From contig CAKSRS010000015.1 in assembly GCA_934487205.1 (NCBI GenBank), positions 1 to 41,434 of the forward strand: a DNA stretch of 41,434 nt, written 5' to 3'. The notes beneath the pieces were generated by a model. That model had not been told where the DNA came from and searched no databases. It worked only from the letters and a program-made list of their open reading frames with translations. Positions 34,588 through 41,434 of this stretch are shown one piece after another (within the stretch, counting starts at the first letter, position 1; every line of letters starts with the position of its first letter). The position numbers and the translations under genes were made by a program. The DNA is from an uncultured Clostridia bacterium. Lineage in GTDB: Bacteria; Bacillota; Clostridia; UBA1381.

Positions 34588-34624
34588 AAAAAAAACATAC
34601 GAACCGATTATAGTCCGTATGTTT
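34588..34624 (-). terminator. Terminator of the yunB-ligA-DUF6873 operon
   Basis: AAACATACG / CGTATGTTT arms, followed by eight T on the minus strand, directly after the DUF6873 stop. Confidence 0.85.
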
Positions 34625-34635
34625 TAAAATTAATT

Positions 34636-35325
34636 TTATAAACAAATTATGCTGCCGATATCCTCTGCCCGTCCGTCGTTCAAAGAAATAATCCGCACGC
34701 CGTATTTTTTACAAAATTTTTCTATCCCCGTGCAGTCACGGTGCATTTTTATATTTCCGTTGTAAACAAGCGTGCTATTATTCAAAAGTCCGCTCGCGCC
34801 GCCGATAAACCCGTGTTCAAAATCCGTCAGCGCAATATCCCTGTCATCGGTGACAAAAACGTCAATGCCGTGTTTTAATGCGCAATCGGCAATATTTTTA
34901 TCTGATGTTATAATCGCATTTTCCGCAACAACACACACAGAACATTTTGCATATCCCTGCTTTGTATTGATAATCTCAATTCCGTGTTTTGCACAATAAT
35001 TAAAAATAACTTTATCGGTATGCTTTTCGGCGCAAATAAGATAATTCCCTACCCGCGCCGCATTATACGCAATGTCTGAAGGATATTTTGATTTCAGCCT
35101 TGTTTCACCGCTTATTACGCTGCACCCGTGAATTTTAAAATAATCCGCGGCGGTCGGCTCGCAAATAACCGTATTTTCCGATAATTTGCACATCATTATA
35201 TCGGCATGTCCGCAAATCGCGTTATACACCGTCGATAATTTCGGCGTTTTTACAACTTCCGTTCCGAGATTTTTCAGCGTTTTTACCGATTTATCCGATA
35301 TGCGAAAATCAACTACCGCTCTCAT
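34636..35325 (-). CDS. DUF6873 family protein (GME/pentein-like fold)
   Basis: A 229-residue cytosolic protein that I recognise as the DUF6873 group, described as having a fold like guanidino-group-modifying enzymes (pentein fold). Internal near-repeats with Asp-rich turns are visible: SDKNIADCAL, VTDDRDIALTDFEHGFIGGASG, and LNDGRAEDIGSIICL with a Cys near the C terminus, where penteins often keep a catalytic Cys. Whether it is an enzyme is unknown. The start overlaps the ligA stop (ATGA). The link with DNA ligase and YunB is positional only. Confidence 0.65.
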   Translation of the reverse strand: MRAVVDFRISDKSVKTLKNLGTEVVKTPKLSTVYNAICGHADIMMCKLSENTVICEPTAADYFKIHGCSVISGETRLKSKYPSDIAYNAARVGNYLICAEKHTDKVIFNYCAKHGIEIINTKQGYAKCSVCVVAENAIITSDKNIADCALKHGIDVFVTDDRDIALTDFEHGFIGGASGLLNNSTLVYNGNIKMHRDCTGIEKFCKKYGVRIISLNDGRAEDIGSIICL

Positions 35326-37304
35326 TTAATCATTTCCCTAAATTCATCTTCGGAAATCATATTTACACCTAAAGCGACCGCTTTATCAAGTTTACTGCCC
35401 GCTTCGCTTCCCGCCAGAACATAGGTTGTCTTTTTCGATACGCCCGACGATGTCTTTCCGCCCATTTTTTCAATAATTTCCGATGCTTCACTGCGCGTAA
35501 AATTCTCCAGCGTTCCGGTCAATACAAATGTCATTCCCTTAAAACGATTATCGGCAAGTTCTTCCGTTTCTTCCGTCATATTCACGCCCGCCCCGCGCAA
35601 TCGTTCAATAAACGCAATATTCTGCGGTTCACGGAAATAGTCCACAATACTTGCCGCCATAATTTCACCTATTTCATCAATTGCCGTCAGTGTTTCGGCA
35701 TCGGTATTCATAAGCGAATCCATGTCCTTAACCGCCGCCGCGACAACTTTTGACGCTTTTGCGCCGACAAACCGTATTCCCAAAGCCGTAATCAACCGCG
35801 AAAGCTGATTTGCCTTTGAATTATTAATTGAATTTATCAAATTGGCAGCAGACTTCTTCCCCATTTTATCAAGCTTTTCAATTTCTTCCGCTTGCAAATA
35901 GTACAAATCCGCAGCATTTTTAATAAGATTATTATCGAGCAGCTGGCGTATTATTGCGGGACCCAATCCGTCTATATCCATAGCGCTGCGCGACACAAAG
36001 TGAATAATATTCCGCATTATCTGTGCCGGGCACGCCGCACCGGTGCAACGGTATGCCGCCTCGCCCTCCTCGCGTACAACAAGTGCACCGCACACCGGGC
36101 ATGTTTTTGGCATATGAAATTCCTGCTCGGTTCCGTCGCGCTTTTCCTTTTTCACTTCAAGAATTTCCGGAATTATGTCCCCCGCTTTCTGCACAACGAC
36201 AGTATCGCCTATTTTTATATCTTTTTCGTCAATATAATCCTGATTATGCAGGGTTGCACGTGAAACAGTCGTCCCCGCCACATGCACAGGCTCTAAAACA
36301 GCAAGCGGTGTCACCGTTCCCGTTCTGCCGACCTGTACCGCAATATCCAAAAGTTTTGTTTCCTTCTGCTCCGGCGGGTACTTGTACGCAATCGCCCATC
36401 GCGGGAATTTTGCCGTAGAACCGAGAGTTTTCCGCATATCCAGATTATTCACTTTTATAACCGCACCGTCAATATCAAACGGCAAACTTCCGCGTTCTTC
36501 GCCGATTTCCCTGACGCGCTCAAATGCCGATTTTATGTCTGGGAACGTATCATCATTCAGTATCGTTTTAAATCCGAGTTTTCTGAGATGCCTCAATCCT
36601 TCCAGGTGCGTTTTTACTTCAAGACCTTCCGCTTGCTGAATATTAAATACAAAAATATCCATCTTGCGCTTTGCCGCAATCTTTGGGTCAAGCTGCCTAA
36701 GCGAACCCGCCGCGGCATTACGCGGATTTGCAAATGTGGTTTCTTCAAGTTCCTCGCGTTCTTCATTGATTTTACGGAAATTTTCCTTTGAAATATACAC
36801 TTCGCCGCGCACCTCAAGAAACGGTATATCTTCCGTAAGGCGCATGGGGATTGATTTTATTGTTTTTAAGTTCTGCGTGACATCTTCGCCCACGGCGCCG
36901 TTTCCGCGCGTCGAACCGCGCACAAATTCGCCGTTTCTGTACTCCAAAGAAACCGAAAGTCCGTCAATTTTATGCTCTACAACATAATCATATCCCGAAA
37001 CAACCTCTGAAACACGTCTGTCAAAATCATATATTTCTTCCTCTGAAAAAGCGTCCTGTAAGCTTTCCATAAGTACGGTATGCGTAACCTGTTCAAATTT
37101 ATCGAGAGCCTTTCCGCCGACGCGCTGTGTCGGCGACAATGGCGACAAATACTGCGGATATTCCGCTTCGAGATTTTCAAGCTCGCGCAGCATTTTATCA
37201 TACTCAAAATCGCTTATTTCCGGATTATCATCGACATAGTATTTTTTTGAATGGTAATCTAAAAGTTCTGACAGTTCTTTTATTCTTTTTTCAATATTAT
37301 CCAT
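35322..37304 (-). CDS. ligA: NAD-dependent DNA ligase
   Basis: A 660-residue DNA ligase joining nicks with NAD+. The adenylation domain carries the active-site Lys112 in EHKIDGLSVSLEY, and SLQDAFSEEEI precedes it. An OB fold follows (VGRTGTVTPLAVLEPV), then the four-Cys zinc finger (CPVCGALV and CTGAACPAQI), helix-hairpin-helix repeats, and a BRCT domain in about the last 75 residues (FKGMTFVLTGTLENFTRSEA). The length is normal. It starts three bases after yunB, with its ribosome site in the yunB end. Confidence 0.97.
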   Translation of the reverse strand: MDNIEKRIKELSELLDYHSKKYYVDDNPEISDFEYDKMLRELENLEAEYPQYLSPLSPTQRVGGKALDKFEQVTHTVLMESLQDAFSEEEIYDFDRRVSEVVSGYDYVVEHKIDGLSVSLEYRNGEFVRGSTRGNGAVGEDVTQNLKTIKSIPMRLTEDIPFLEVRGEVYISKENFRKINEEREELEETTFANPRNAAAGSLRQLDPKIAAKRKMDIFVFNIQQAEGLEVKTHLEGLRHLRKLGFKTILNDDTFPDIKSAFERVREIGEERGSLPFDIDGAVIKVNNLDMRKTLGSTAKFPRWAIAYKYPPEQKETKLLDIAVQVGRTGTVTPLAVLEPVHVAGTTVSRATLHNQDYIDEKDIKIGDTVVVQKAGDIIPEILEVKKEKRDGTEQEFHMPKTCPVCGALVVREEGEAAYRCTGAACPAQIMRNIIHFVSRSAMDIDGLGPAIIRQLLDNNLIKNAADLYYLQAEEIEKLDKMGKKSAANLINSINNSKANQLSRLITALGIRFVGAKASKVVAAAVKDMDSLMNTDAETLTAIDEIGEIMAASIVDYFREPQNIAFIERLRGAGVNMTEETEELADNRFKGMTFVLTGTLENFTRSEASEIIEKMGGKTSSGVSKKTTYVLAGSEAGSKLDKAVALGVNMISEDEFREMIK

Positions 37305-37307
37305 ATT

Positions 37308-37961
37308 TTATCTCCCTGAAACATAAAGTCCGTTTCCATAATAGTTCGGCACAGTACCGACAATAACTGTTTCCGAAACGGGAATTTTCACCGTCACATT
37401 TTCCGAAGATGTCATTGCAGCGGAAATAGCCGAAATTTCCGCCGTTGCCTCCATAAAAATGCTGTGCTTTACCTGATTAATTCCGCAGCTTTCAAATTCG
37501 TCATTAAAATCAACTTTTGTTACGCTGTCCAGCACGACCCGAACAGGTATTCTGTATCCGACGCCTTGCAGAACCGGATAATCGGTCAAGCTTCCGATGG
37601 GTATGTAAACAATCGCGTCGCCTTCTTCCGCCATATCGTCCGCAGCCGACACAATCGCACCCCTCAGCTTATTCATAGCCGCTGTATTTCCCGTAACCGA
37701 AGTTATCATACCGTTATCGTCTGTTTTAATATTGACAAATTCCTGTGAATTCATACCATCTATCGCGTCCGACACGGCACTGTTCAGCATATTAATTCCG
37801 CGTACTTTCGCCGCATGCGACGCCTTCTCCGCGAAAACAGATTTAAAACGTCCCAATACAAACACGGCGGTTATGATAAATGCCGCAATAAATATTATAA
37901 AAATAAGAAAAAATAAAAATTTTCTCATATTATTCGCACGGCCCGATAGTTTAACTTTCAT
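37308..37961 (-). CDS. yunB: Sporulation protein YunB
   Basis: A 217-residue protein with one N-terminal membrane helix (about residues 13-38) and an external domain, matching the YunB family, which is made in the mother cell under SigE in Bacillus. Supporting stretches are FAEKASHAAKVRGINMLN, the IPIGSLTDYPVLQGVGYRIP block and EATAEISAISAAM near the end. I keep the ATG at 37961, which has GGTGAT upstream; an ATG at 37928 lacks a site. A -10-like CATACTAT lies 18 bases before the ATG. In this organism ligA and the DUF6873 gene follow in the same operon. Confidence 0.88.
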   Translation of the reverse strand: MKVKLSGRANNMRKFLFFLIFIIFIAAFIITAVFVLGRFKSVFAEKASHAAKVRGINMLNSAVSDAIDGMNSQEFVNIKTDDNGMITSVTGNTAAMNKLRGAIVSAADDMAEEGDAIVYIPIGSLTDYPVLQGVGYRIPVRVVLDSVTKVDFNDEFESCGINQVKHSIFMEATAEISAISAAMTSSENVTVKIPVSETVIVGTVPNYYGNGLYVSGR

Positions 37962-38315
37962 ATAAAATCACCCTTACCGGTATAGTATGCCGCACGTATG
38001 TTTATTGTGACAAAAGGAGTGCTTTGAGCACTACTAAGGCAACCCAAAAAGTCGGTCAAACACAAGCAAAATTATATTCTTATCAACTTAATTATAAAAA
38101 CACTTAGTCAAAAAAACACAAAATTAAATCTTATAGTTTTGTATTATATGGCAGGAATTGCTTGTTTCCGTCCGGCGTGTACCCTACCGTACCACCGTAC
38201 GCCGACGAGTACACGCCGAACAGATTTACCTTTCTTTTTGGGCGCCTTGCTGTGTGTCAATAGGTTTATTGACACACAGAGGAGTGCTTTGAGCACTCCT
38301 CTCAGTTCGTCAAAT
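37962..38315. repeat. Intergenic hairpin cluster with a direct repeat
   Basis: About 350 bases without a gene. There are three perfect hairpins: CGGCGTGTAC / GTACACGCCG (38173-38182 and 38209-38218, 26-base loop), TGTGTGTCAAT / ATTGACACACA (38251-38261 and 38268-38278), and GAGGAGTGCT / AGCACTCCTC (38279-38288 and 38292-38301). A block beginning TTTATTG and containing AGGAGTGCTTTGAGCACT occurs twice, at about 38001-38033 and 38265-38298. None of the hairpins has a T tract. The left part carries the yunB promoter. Confidence 0.75.
37981..38005 (-). promoter_or_regulatory. Possible SigE-type promoter of yunB
   Basis: On the minus strand CATACTATA (37981-37989) fits the SigE -10 form CATAnnnT, and an ATA (38003-38005) lies 13 bases upstream in the -35 position. 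yunB is SigE-dependent in Bacillus, which supports the call. Confidence 0.45.
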
Positions 38316-40067
38316 TTATTTAATTTCCTTTGTTCTTATTTCTTCCGACAAATCGGCAATAAATTCATCAATCGTCTTGCTGCCGATGTCTCCGTCCTTG
38401 CGCGAACGAACCGATACCGCATTATTCTCGATATCTTTATCGCCTACAACAAGCATATACGGAACTTTTTCAAGCTGCGCCTCACGGATTTTATATCCGA
38501 TTTTTTCCGCGCGGTCATCGACTTCTACGCGGATAATTCCCGCACTGGCAAGCTTATTCTTAATAACTTGCGCATATTCATGATGTCTGTCGGCAATCGG
38601 CAGGATTTTAACCTGAACCGGCGCAAGCCATGCCGGGAATGCACCCGCATATTTTTCAATCAAGAGTGCAAGCGTTCTTTCGTAGCAGCCAATTGAGGTT
38701 CTGTGAATAATATAAGGATTTTTCTTTGTTCCGTCCTTATCAACATACTCCATGCCGAATTTTTCAGCGAGCATCTGGTCAATCTGAATTGTAACCAAAG
38801 TATCTTCCTTGCCGTATACATTCTTAATCTGAATATCCAGTTTAGGTCCATAAAAAGCTGCCTCGCCAACACCTATTGTATAGGGAATTTCCAGATGGTC
38901 GAGAATTTTTTTCATTACGCCCTGCGCTTCGTCCCACTGTTCCGGTGTACCGATATATTTTTCCGTATCCTCGGGATCCCACTGTGAAAAACGATACGAT
39001 ACATCTTCCAGTAATCCCAAGGTTTTAAGCAGGTAGTTTGTTAGATCGAGACAACCCTTAAATTCGTCCTCTAACTGATCCGGTGTGCACATTAAATGTC
39101 CCTCCGAAATCGTGAACTGGCGCACACGGATAAGTCCGTGCATTTCGCCCGACGCCTCATTGCGGAACAATGTTGATGTTTCGTTCAGGCGCATGGGTAA
39201 ATCCCTGTATGAACGCCCTCTGTTTAAAAACGCCTGATACTGGAACGGACATGTCATCGGGCGCAGCGCGAATACTTCCTTATCCTTTGTTTCGTCGCCC
39301 AGCACAAACATTCCGTCCTTATAGTGATCCCAGTGTCCCGAAAGTTTATACAAGTCGCTCTTTGCCATAAGCGGAGTTTTGGTAAGCTGCCAACCTCTTT
39401 TCTGTTCTTCGTCTTCAACAAATCTCTGCAGCAGCTGAATTACTCTCGCACCCTTCGGCAGCATAATCGGCAATCCCTGGCCAATAATATCTACCGTCGT
39501 AAAAAGTTCCAATTCACGTCCGAGCTTATTATGGTCACGCTTTTTAGCTTCTTCACGCTGCTCAAGGTATTCATTTAGTTCATCTTTTGTTTTGAATGCC
39601 GTACCGTAAATTCTCTGCAGCATTTTGTTATGCTCATCGCCGCGCCAGTATGCACCCGTTGCGCTCAAAAGCTTGAAAGCCTTTATCTTGCTTGTGTAAT
39701 TTACGTGCGGGCCCGCGCATAAATCGGTAAAATCACCCTGCTTATAGAAGGATATTGTCTCCCCTTCGGGTAGGTCGTTGATAAGTTCAATTTTGTACGG
39801 TTCGTCCTTCATCAATTCGAGTGCCTCTGCTCTCGGAAGTTCAAATCTCTCGATTTTCAAATTTTCTTTTGCGATTTTCTTCATTTCGGATTCAATTTTT
39901 TCCAAATCTTCCATTGTAAAGGTGTGCTCCGAATCAAAATCGTAATAAAAGCCTGTGTCAATCGCCGGACCAATTGCAAGTTTGGTACCCGGGAACAGTC
40001 TTTTTACCGCCTGTGCCATAACATGTGAGGCGGAATGTCTTAATGTTTGCAGTTCGTTCATTTCCAT
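38316..40067 (-). CDS. thrS: Threonyl-tRNA synthetase lacking the TGS domain
   Basis: A 583-residue class II synthetase that charges tRNA-Thr. It begins directly at the editing domain: HSASHVMAQAVKRLFPG has the HxxxH site, and FTDLCAGPHV the second editing motif. The catalytic core has RPMTCPFQYQAFLNRGRSYR with the zinc Cys, and GLIRVRQFTISEGH, both somewhat unlike the common form. An anticodon-binding domain follows (VQVKILPIADRHHEYA). The usual N-terminal TGS domain (about 60 residues) is absent, and no upstream frame supplies it. The start ATG at 40067 follows AAAGGAAG. It is controlled by a T-box. Confidence 0.95.
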   Translation of the reverse strand: MEMNELQTLRHSASHVMAQAVKRLFPGTKLAIGPAIDTGFYYDFDSEHTFTMEDLEKIESEMKKIAKENLKIERFELPRAEALELMKDEPYKIELINDLPEGETISFYKQGDFTDLCAGPHVNYTSKIKAFKLLSATGAYWRGDEHNKMLQRIYGTAFKTKDELNEYLEQREEAKKRDHNKLGRELELFTTVDIIGQGLPIMLPKGARVIQLLQRFVEDEEQKRGWQLTKTPLMAKSDLYKLSGHWDHYKDGMFVLGDETKDKEVFALRPMTCPFQYQAFLNRGRSYRDLPMRLNETSTLFRNEASGEMHGLIRVRQFTISEGHLMCTPDQLEDEFKGCLDLTNYLLKTLGLLEDVSYRFSQWDPEDTEKYIGTPEQWDEAQGVMKKILDHLEIPYTIGVGEAAFYGPKLDIQIKNVYGKEDTLVTIQIDQMLAEKFGMEYVDKDGTKKNPYIIHRTSIGCYERTLALLIEKYAGAFPAWLAPVQVKILPIADRHHEYAQVIKNKLASAGIIRVEVDDRAEKIGYKIREAQLEKVPYMLVVGDKDIENNAVSVRSRKDGDIGSKTIDEFIADLSEEIRTKEIK

Positions 40068-40120
40068 CGTTTCTACTTCCTTTCAAATACATTTAACGAT
40101 TTTTTTCGGTTTTCCGGGAT

Positions 40121-40372
40121 AAAAAAACACCCCAAGAAAACTTTTGTTTTCTTAGGGGTGCAAAAATAATGCACGGTTCCACCCTAATTATGATTGAAAA
40201 TCATCGCTTAATTACCCATAACGCAGGGCGATTGCGGCAATATCTACTATAGTTTCGATACGCAACTCCAAAGTGGTATTCATTACCCGCCCCCAAAGAA
40301 GTACTTTCAGCCGCGATACTTCCTCTCTGATTGGTTTACGCCGATAATTACTGTCTTTTTCATCGTCTTTCA
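40121..40372 (-). promoter_or_regulatory. T-box riboswitch leader of thrS
   Basis: The minus-strand leader shows the T-box sequence TAGGGTGGAACCGTGCAT at about 40170-40187, followed by a strong terminator hairpin, GCACCCCTAAGAAAAC pairing with GTTTTCTTGGGGTG (about 40128-40161), and a T run. Upstream, the stem I region contains a likely specifier codon ACC (Thr) at 40277-40275. Uncharged tRNA-Thr would favour the antiterminator and raise thrS expression. Confidence 0.92.
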
Positions 40373-40378
40373 CATTAT

Positions 40379-40407
40379 ATTATGACACTTTTTTATAAAA
40401 ATGTCAA
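40379..40407 (-). promoter_or_regulatory. SigA-type promoter of the thrS leader
   Basis: TTGACA (40402-40407) and CATAAT (40379-40384) on the minus strand, 17 bases apart. The -35 box begins just after the stop codon of the upstream HAD gene. Confidence 0.75.
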
Positions 40408-40409
40408 GC

Positions 40410-41057
40410 TTATTTTAACAAAAATTTTTGAAGTTCCGCCAAATTTTCAAAAATATAGTCCGCACCGGCTTGCTCCAGTTCGTTTTCTTCGGCATATCCG
40501 CAGCGCACGCCGATTGACGCTATGCCGCATTTTTTTGCGCCATGAATATCCTGTTTTCTGTCGCCTACCATAACGACTTTGGATAAATCCTCCACGCCGG
40601 ATACGTGCAGCACCTCACGGATAACTTCGTCTTTATAACCGCGCGTTCCGTCAAGTTCCGCCCCGACTGCGTAGTCGAAATATTTGTCAATGCCATATTT
40701 TTCAATAATTCTTTTTGCAAACACAAACGGCTTTGATGTCGCAAGGGCAAGCTTTTTTCCGTCCGAACAGAGCGCTGAAAGGAGTTCTTCCGCGCCGTCA
40801 AGCAAGGAGTTTTCAAACAGTCCCACATCCCTGAAACGTTCGCGGTATTTTTCAACGGCGGTAAGCGCCTTTTCTTTTGAAAACCCATAAGCCTCCATAA
40901 ACATGTCCGCAAGCGGCGGCCCGATAAACCGCAGCAAAACCGACATATCCTCCTCGTGTATACCAAACGACTCCAACGCATATCTGACGCAGTTCGTTAT
41001 GCCCTCCTTCGGGTCGGTCAGCGTTCCGTCCAAATCAAACAAAATCAAATCAAACAT
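40410..41057 (-). CDS. HAD family phosphatase (phosphoglycolate phosphatase-like)
   Basis: A 215-residue haloacid dehalogenase-type hydrolase with the nucleophile motif LFDLDGTLTDPKEG, motif II LALATSKPF, and motif III/IV VVMVGDRKQDIHGAKKCG with the two acidic residues binding Mg2+. The helical cap (about residues 15-80) is of the C1 type found in phosphoglycolate phosphatase and PpaX-like enzymes. The substrate is not determinable. It starts two bases after the uvrA stop, so it belongs to a uvrA-HAD transcript that ends before thrS. Confidence 0.85.
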   Translation of the reverse strand: MFDLILFDLDGTLTDPKEGITNCVRYALESFGIHEEDMSVLLRFIGPPLADMFMEAYGFSKEKALTAVEKYRERFRDVGLFENSLLDGAEELLSALCSDGKKLALATSKPFVFAKRIIEKYGIDKYFDYAVGAELDGTRGYKDEVIREVLHVSGVEDLSKVVMVGDRKQDIHGAKKCGIASIGVRCGYAEENELEQAGADYIFENLAELQKFLLK

Positions 41058-41059
41058 TT

Positions 41060-41434
41060 TTACCTCTTTAAATACTTTTTCAGATATTTTCCTGTGTATG
41101 AATTTTCACATTCCGCGACTTTTTCCGGTGTACCTTCCGCAACAATCGTTCCGCCGCCGCTGCCGCCTTCCGGGCCCAAATCAATAATATGGTCGGCAGT
41201 TTTTATCATGTCCAGATTATGTTCGATTACAACAACCGTGTTGCCGTTATCGACAAGCTGCTGCAATACATCCACAAGTTTATGGACATCTGCCGCGTGC
41301 AGTCCCGTCGTAGGCTCATCAAGCACATAAATGGTTTTACCCGTGCCGCGCTTTGAAAGTTCCGTTGCAAGTTTTACACGCTGTGCCTCGCCGCCCGAGA
41401 GCGTCGTGGAACTTTGCCCAAGCTTGATATACCC
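41060..41434 (-). CDS. uvrA: Excinuclease ABC subunit A, C-terminal fragment
   Basis: The last 124 codons of UvrA, the damage-recognition ATPase of nucleotide excision repair, cut by the window edge. It contains the second ABC signature TLSGGEAQRVKLATEL, Walker B YVLDEPTTGLH, the switch His in VVVIEHNLDMIK, and LGPEGGSGGGTIVAEGTPE, which are all diagnostic for UvrA. The reading frame is open to the window edge. Confidence 0.95.
   Translation of the reverse strand, partial: GYIKLGQSSTTLSGGEAQRVKLATELSKRGTGKTIYVLDEPTTGLHAADVHKLVDVLQQLVDNGNTVVVIEHNLDMIKTADHIIDLGPEGGSGGGTIVAEGTPEKVAECENSYTGKYLKKYLKR

Noticed and set aside
38279..38301. Hairpin as the thrS terminator
   Set aside because: The stem is strong, but no T tract follows on either strand, so I list it as part of a repeat cluster and leave thrS termination unassigned.

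Overview
The window reads as chromosomal DNA of a spore-forming, Gram-positive anaerobe of the class Clostridia. The evidence is a complete spoIIA operon (SpoIIAA, SpoIIAB, SigF), YunB and a SpoVM-like peptide, an SLH-domain surface enzyme together with CsaB, a six-gene Rnf ion pump, non-mevalonate isoprenoid genes, a T-box leader and strong Shine-Dalgarno sites. The genus cannot be fixed from the sequence. Apart from a few fossils it is dense, housekeeping-type DNA; I see no CRISPR array, tRNA, rRNA, intact prophage or intact transposon.

Layout. 1-3187 (+): the 3' end of signal peptidase I, a DUF1858 protein, a CorC/HlyC-type membrane protein, then rodA with its own promoter and terminator. 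3188-4760: a gene-poor scar holding a decayed IS1182-type transposase and a decayed RepA_N replication initiator, beside two tiny minus-strand genes, a 50-residue membrane protein and a 23-residue SpoVM-like peptide. 4763-12485 (-): a surface-polysaccharide operon (glycosyltransferase, csaB, MurJ-type flippase, O-antigen-ligase family protein, second glycosyltransferase, two DUF4330 proteins). 12576-20938 (-): rnfCDGEAB, followed without an obvious terminator by an SLH glucosaminidase, an ABC-F ATPase and dtd. CsaB pyruvylates the wall polymer that SLH domains bind, so these two blocks probably cooperate.

21031-23902 (-): a tandem OB-fold protein and the spoIIA operon, in which spoIIAB and sigF are separated by about 410 bp of 108-bp tandem repeats; a small plus-strand gene lies antisense to the sigF 3' region. 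24037-31473 (+): valS, folC, dxs, tlyA and ispE. 31669-34474 (-): a carbohydrate ABC importer in decay (binding protein with an internal deletion, first permease with two stop codons, second permease still open). 34636-37961 (-): yunB, ligA and a DUF6873 protein. 37962-38315: an intergenic region of strong hairpins and a direct repeat. 38316-41434 (-): thrS under a T-box, a HAD phosphatase and the 3' end of uvrA.

The points most worth following up are the tiny SpoVM-like gene, the repeat insertion inside the spoIIA operon, the replicon fossil beside spoVM, the near-identical hairpin leader in front of sigF and the SLH gene, and the hairpin cluster after thrS. I did not find a clearly new multi-gene system. 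All coordinates, motifs and start choices come from reading the sequence; family names come from recognition of motifs, not from a search.
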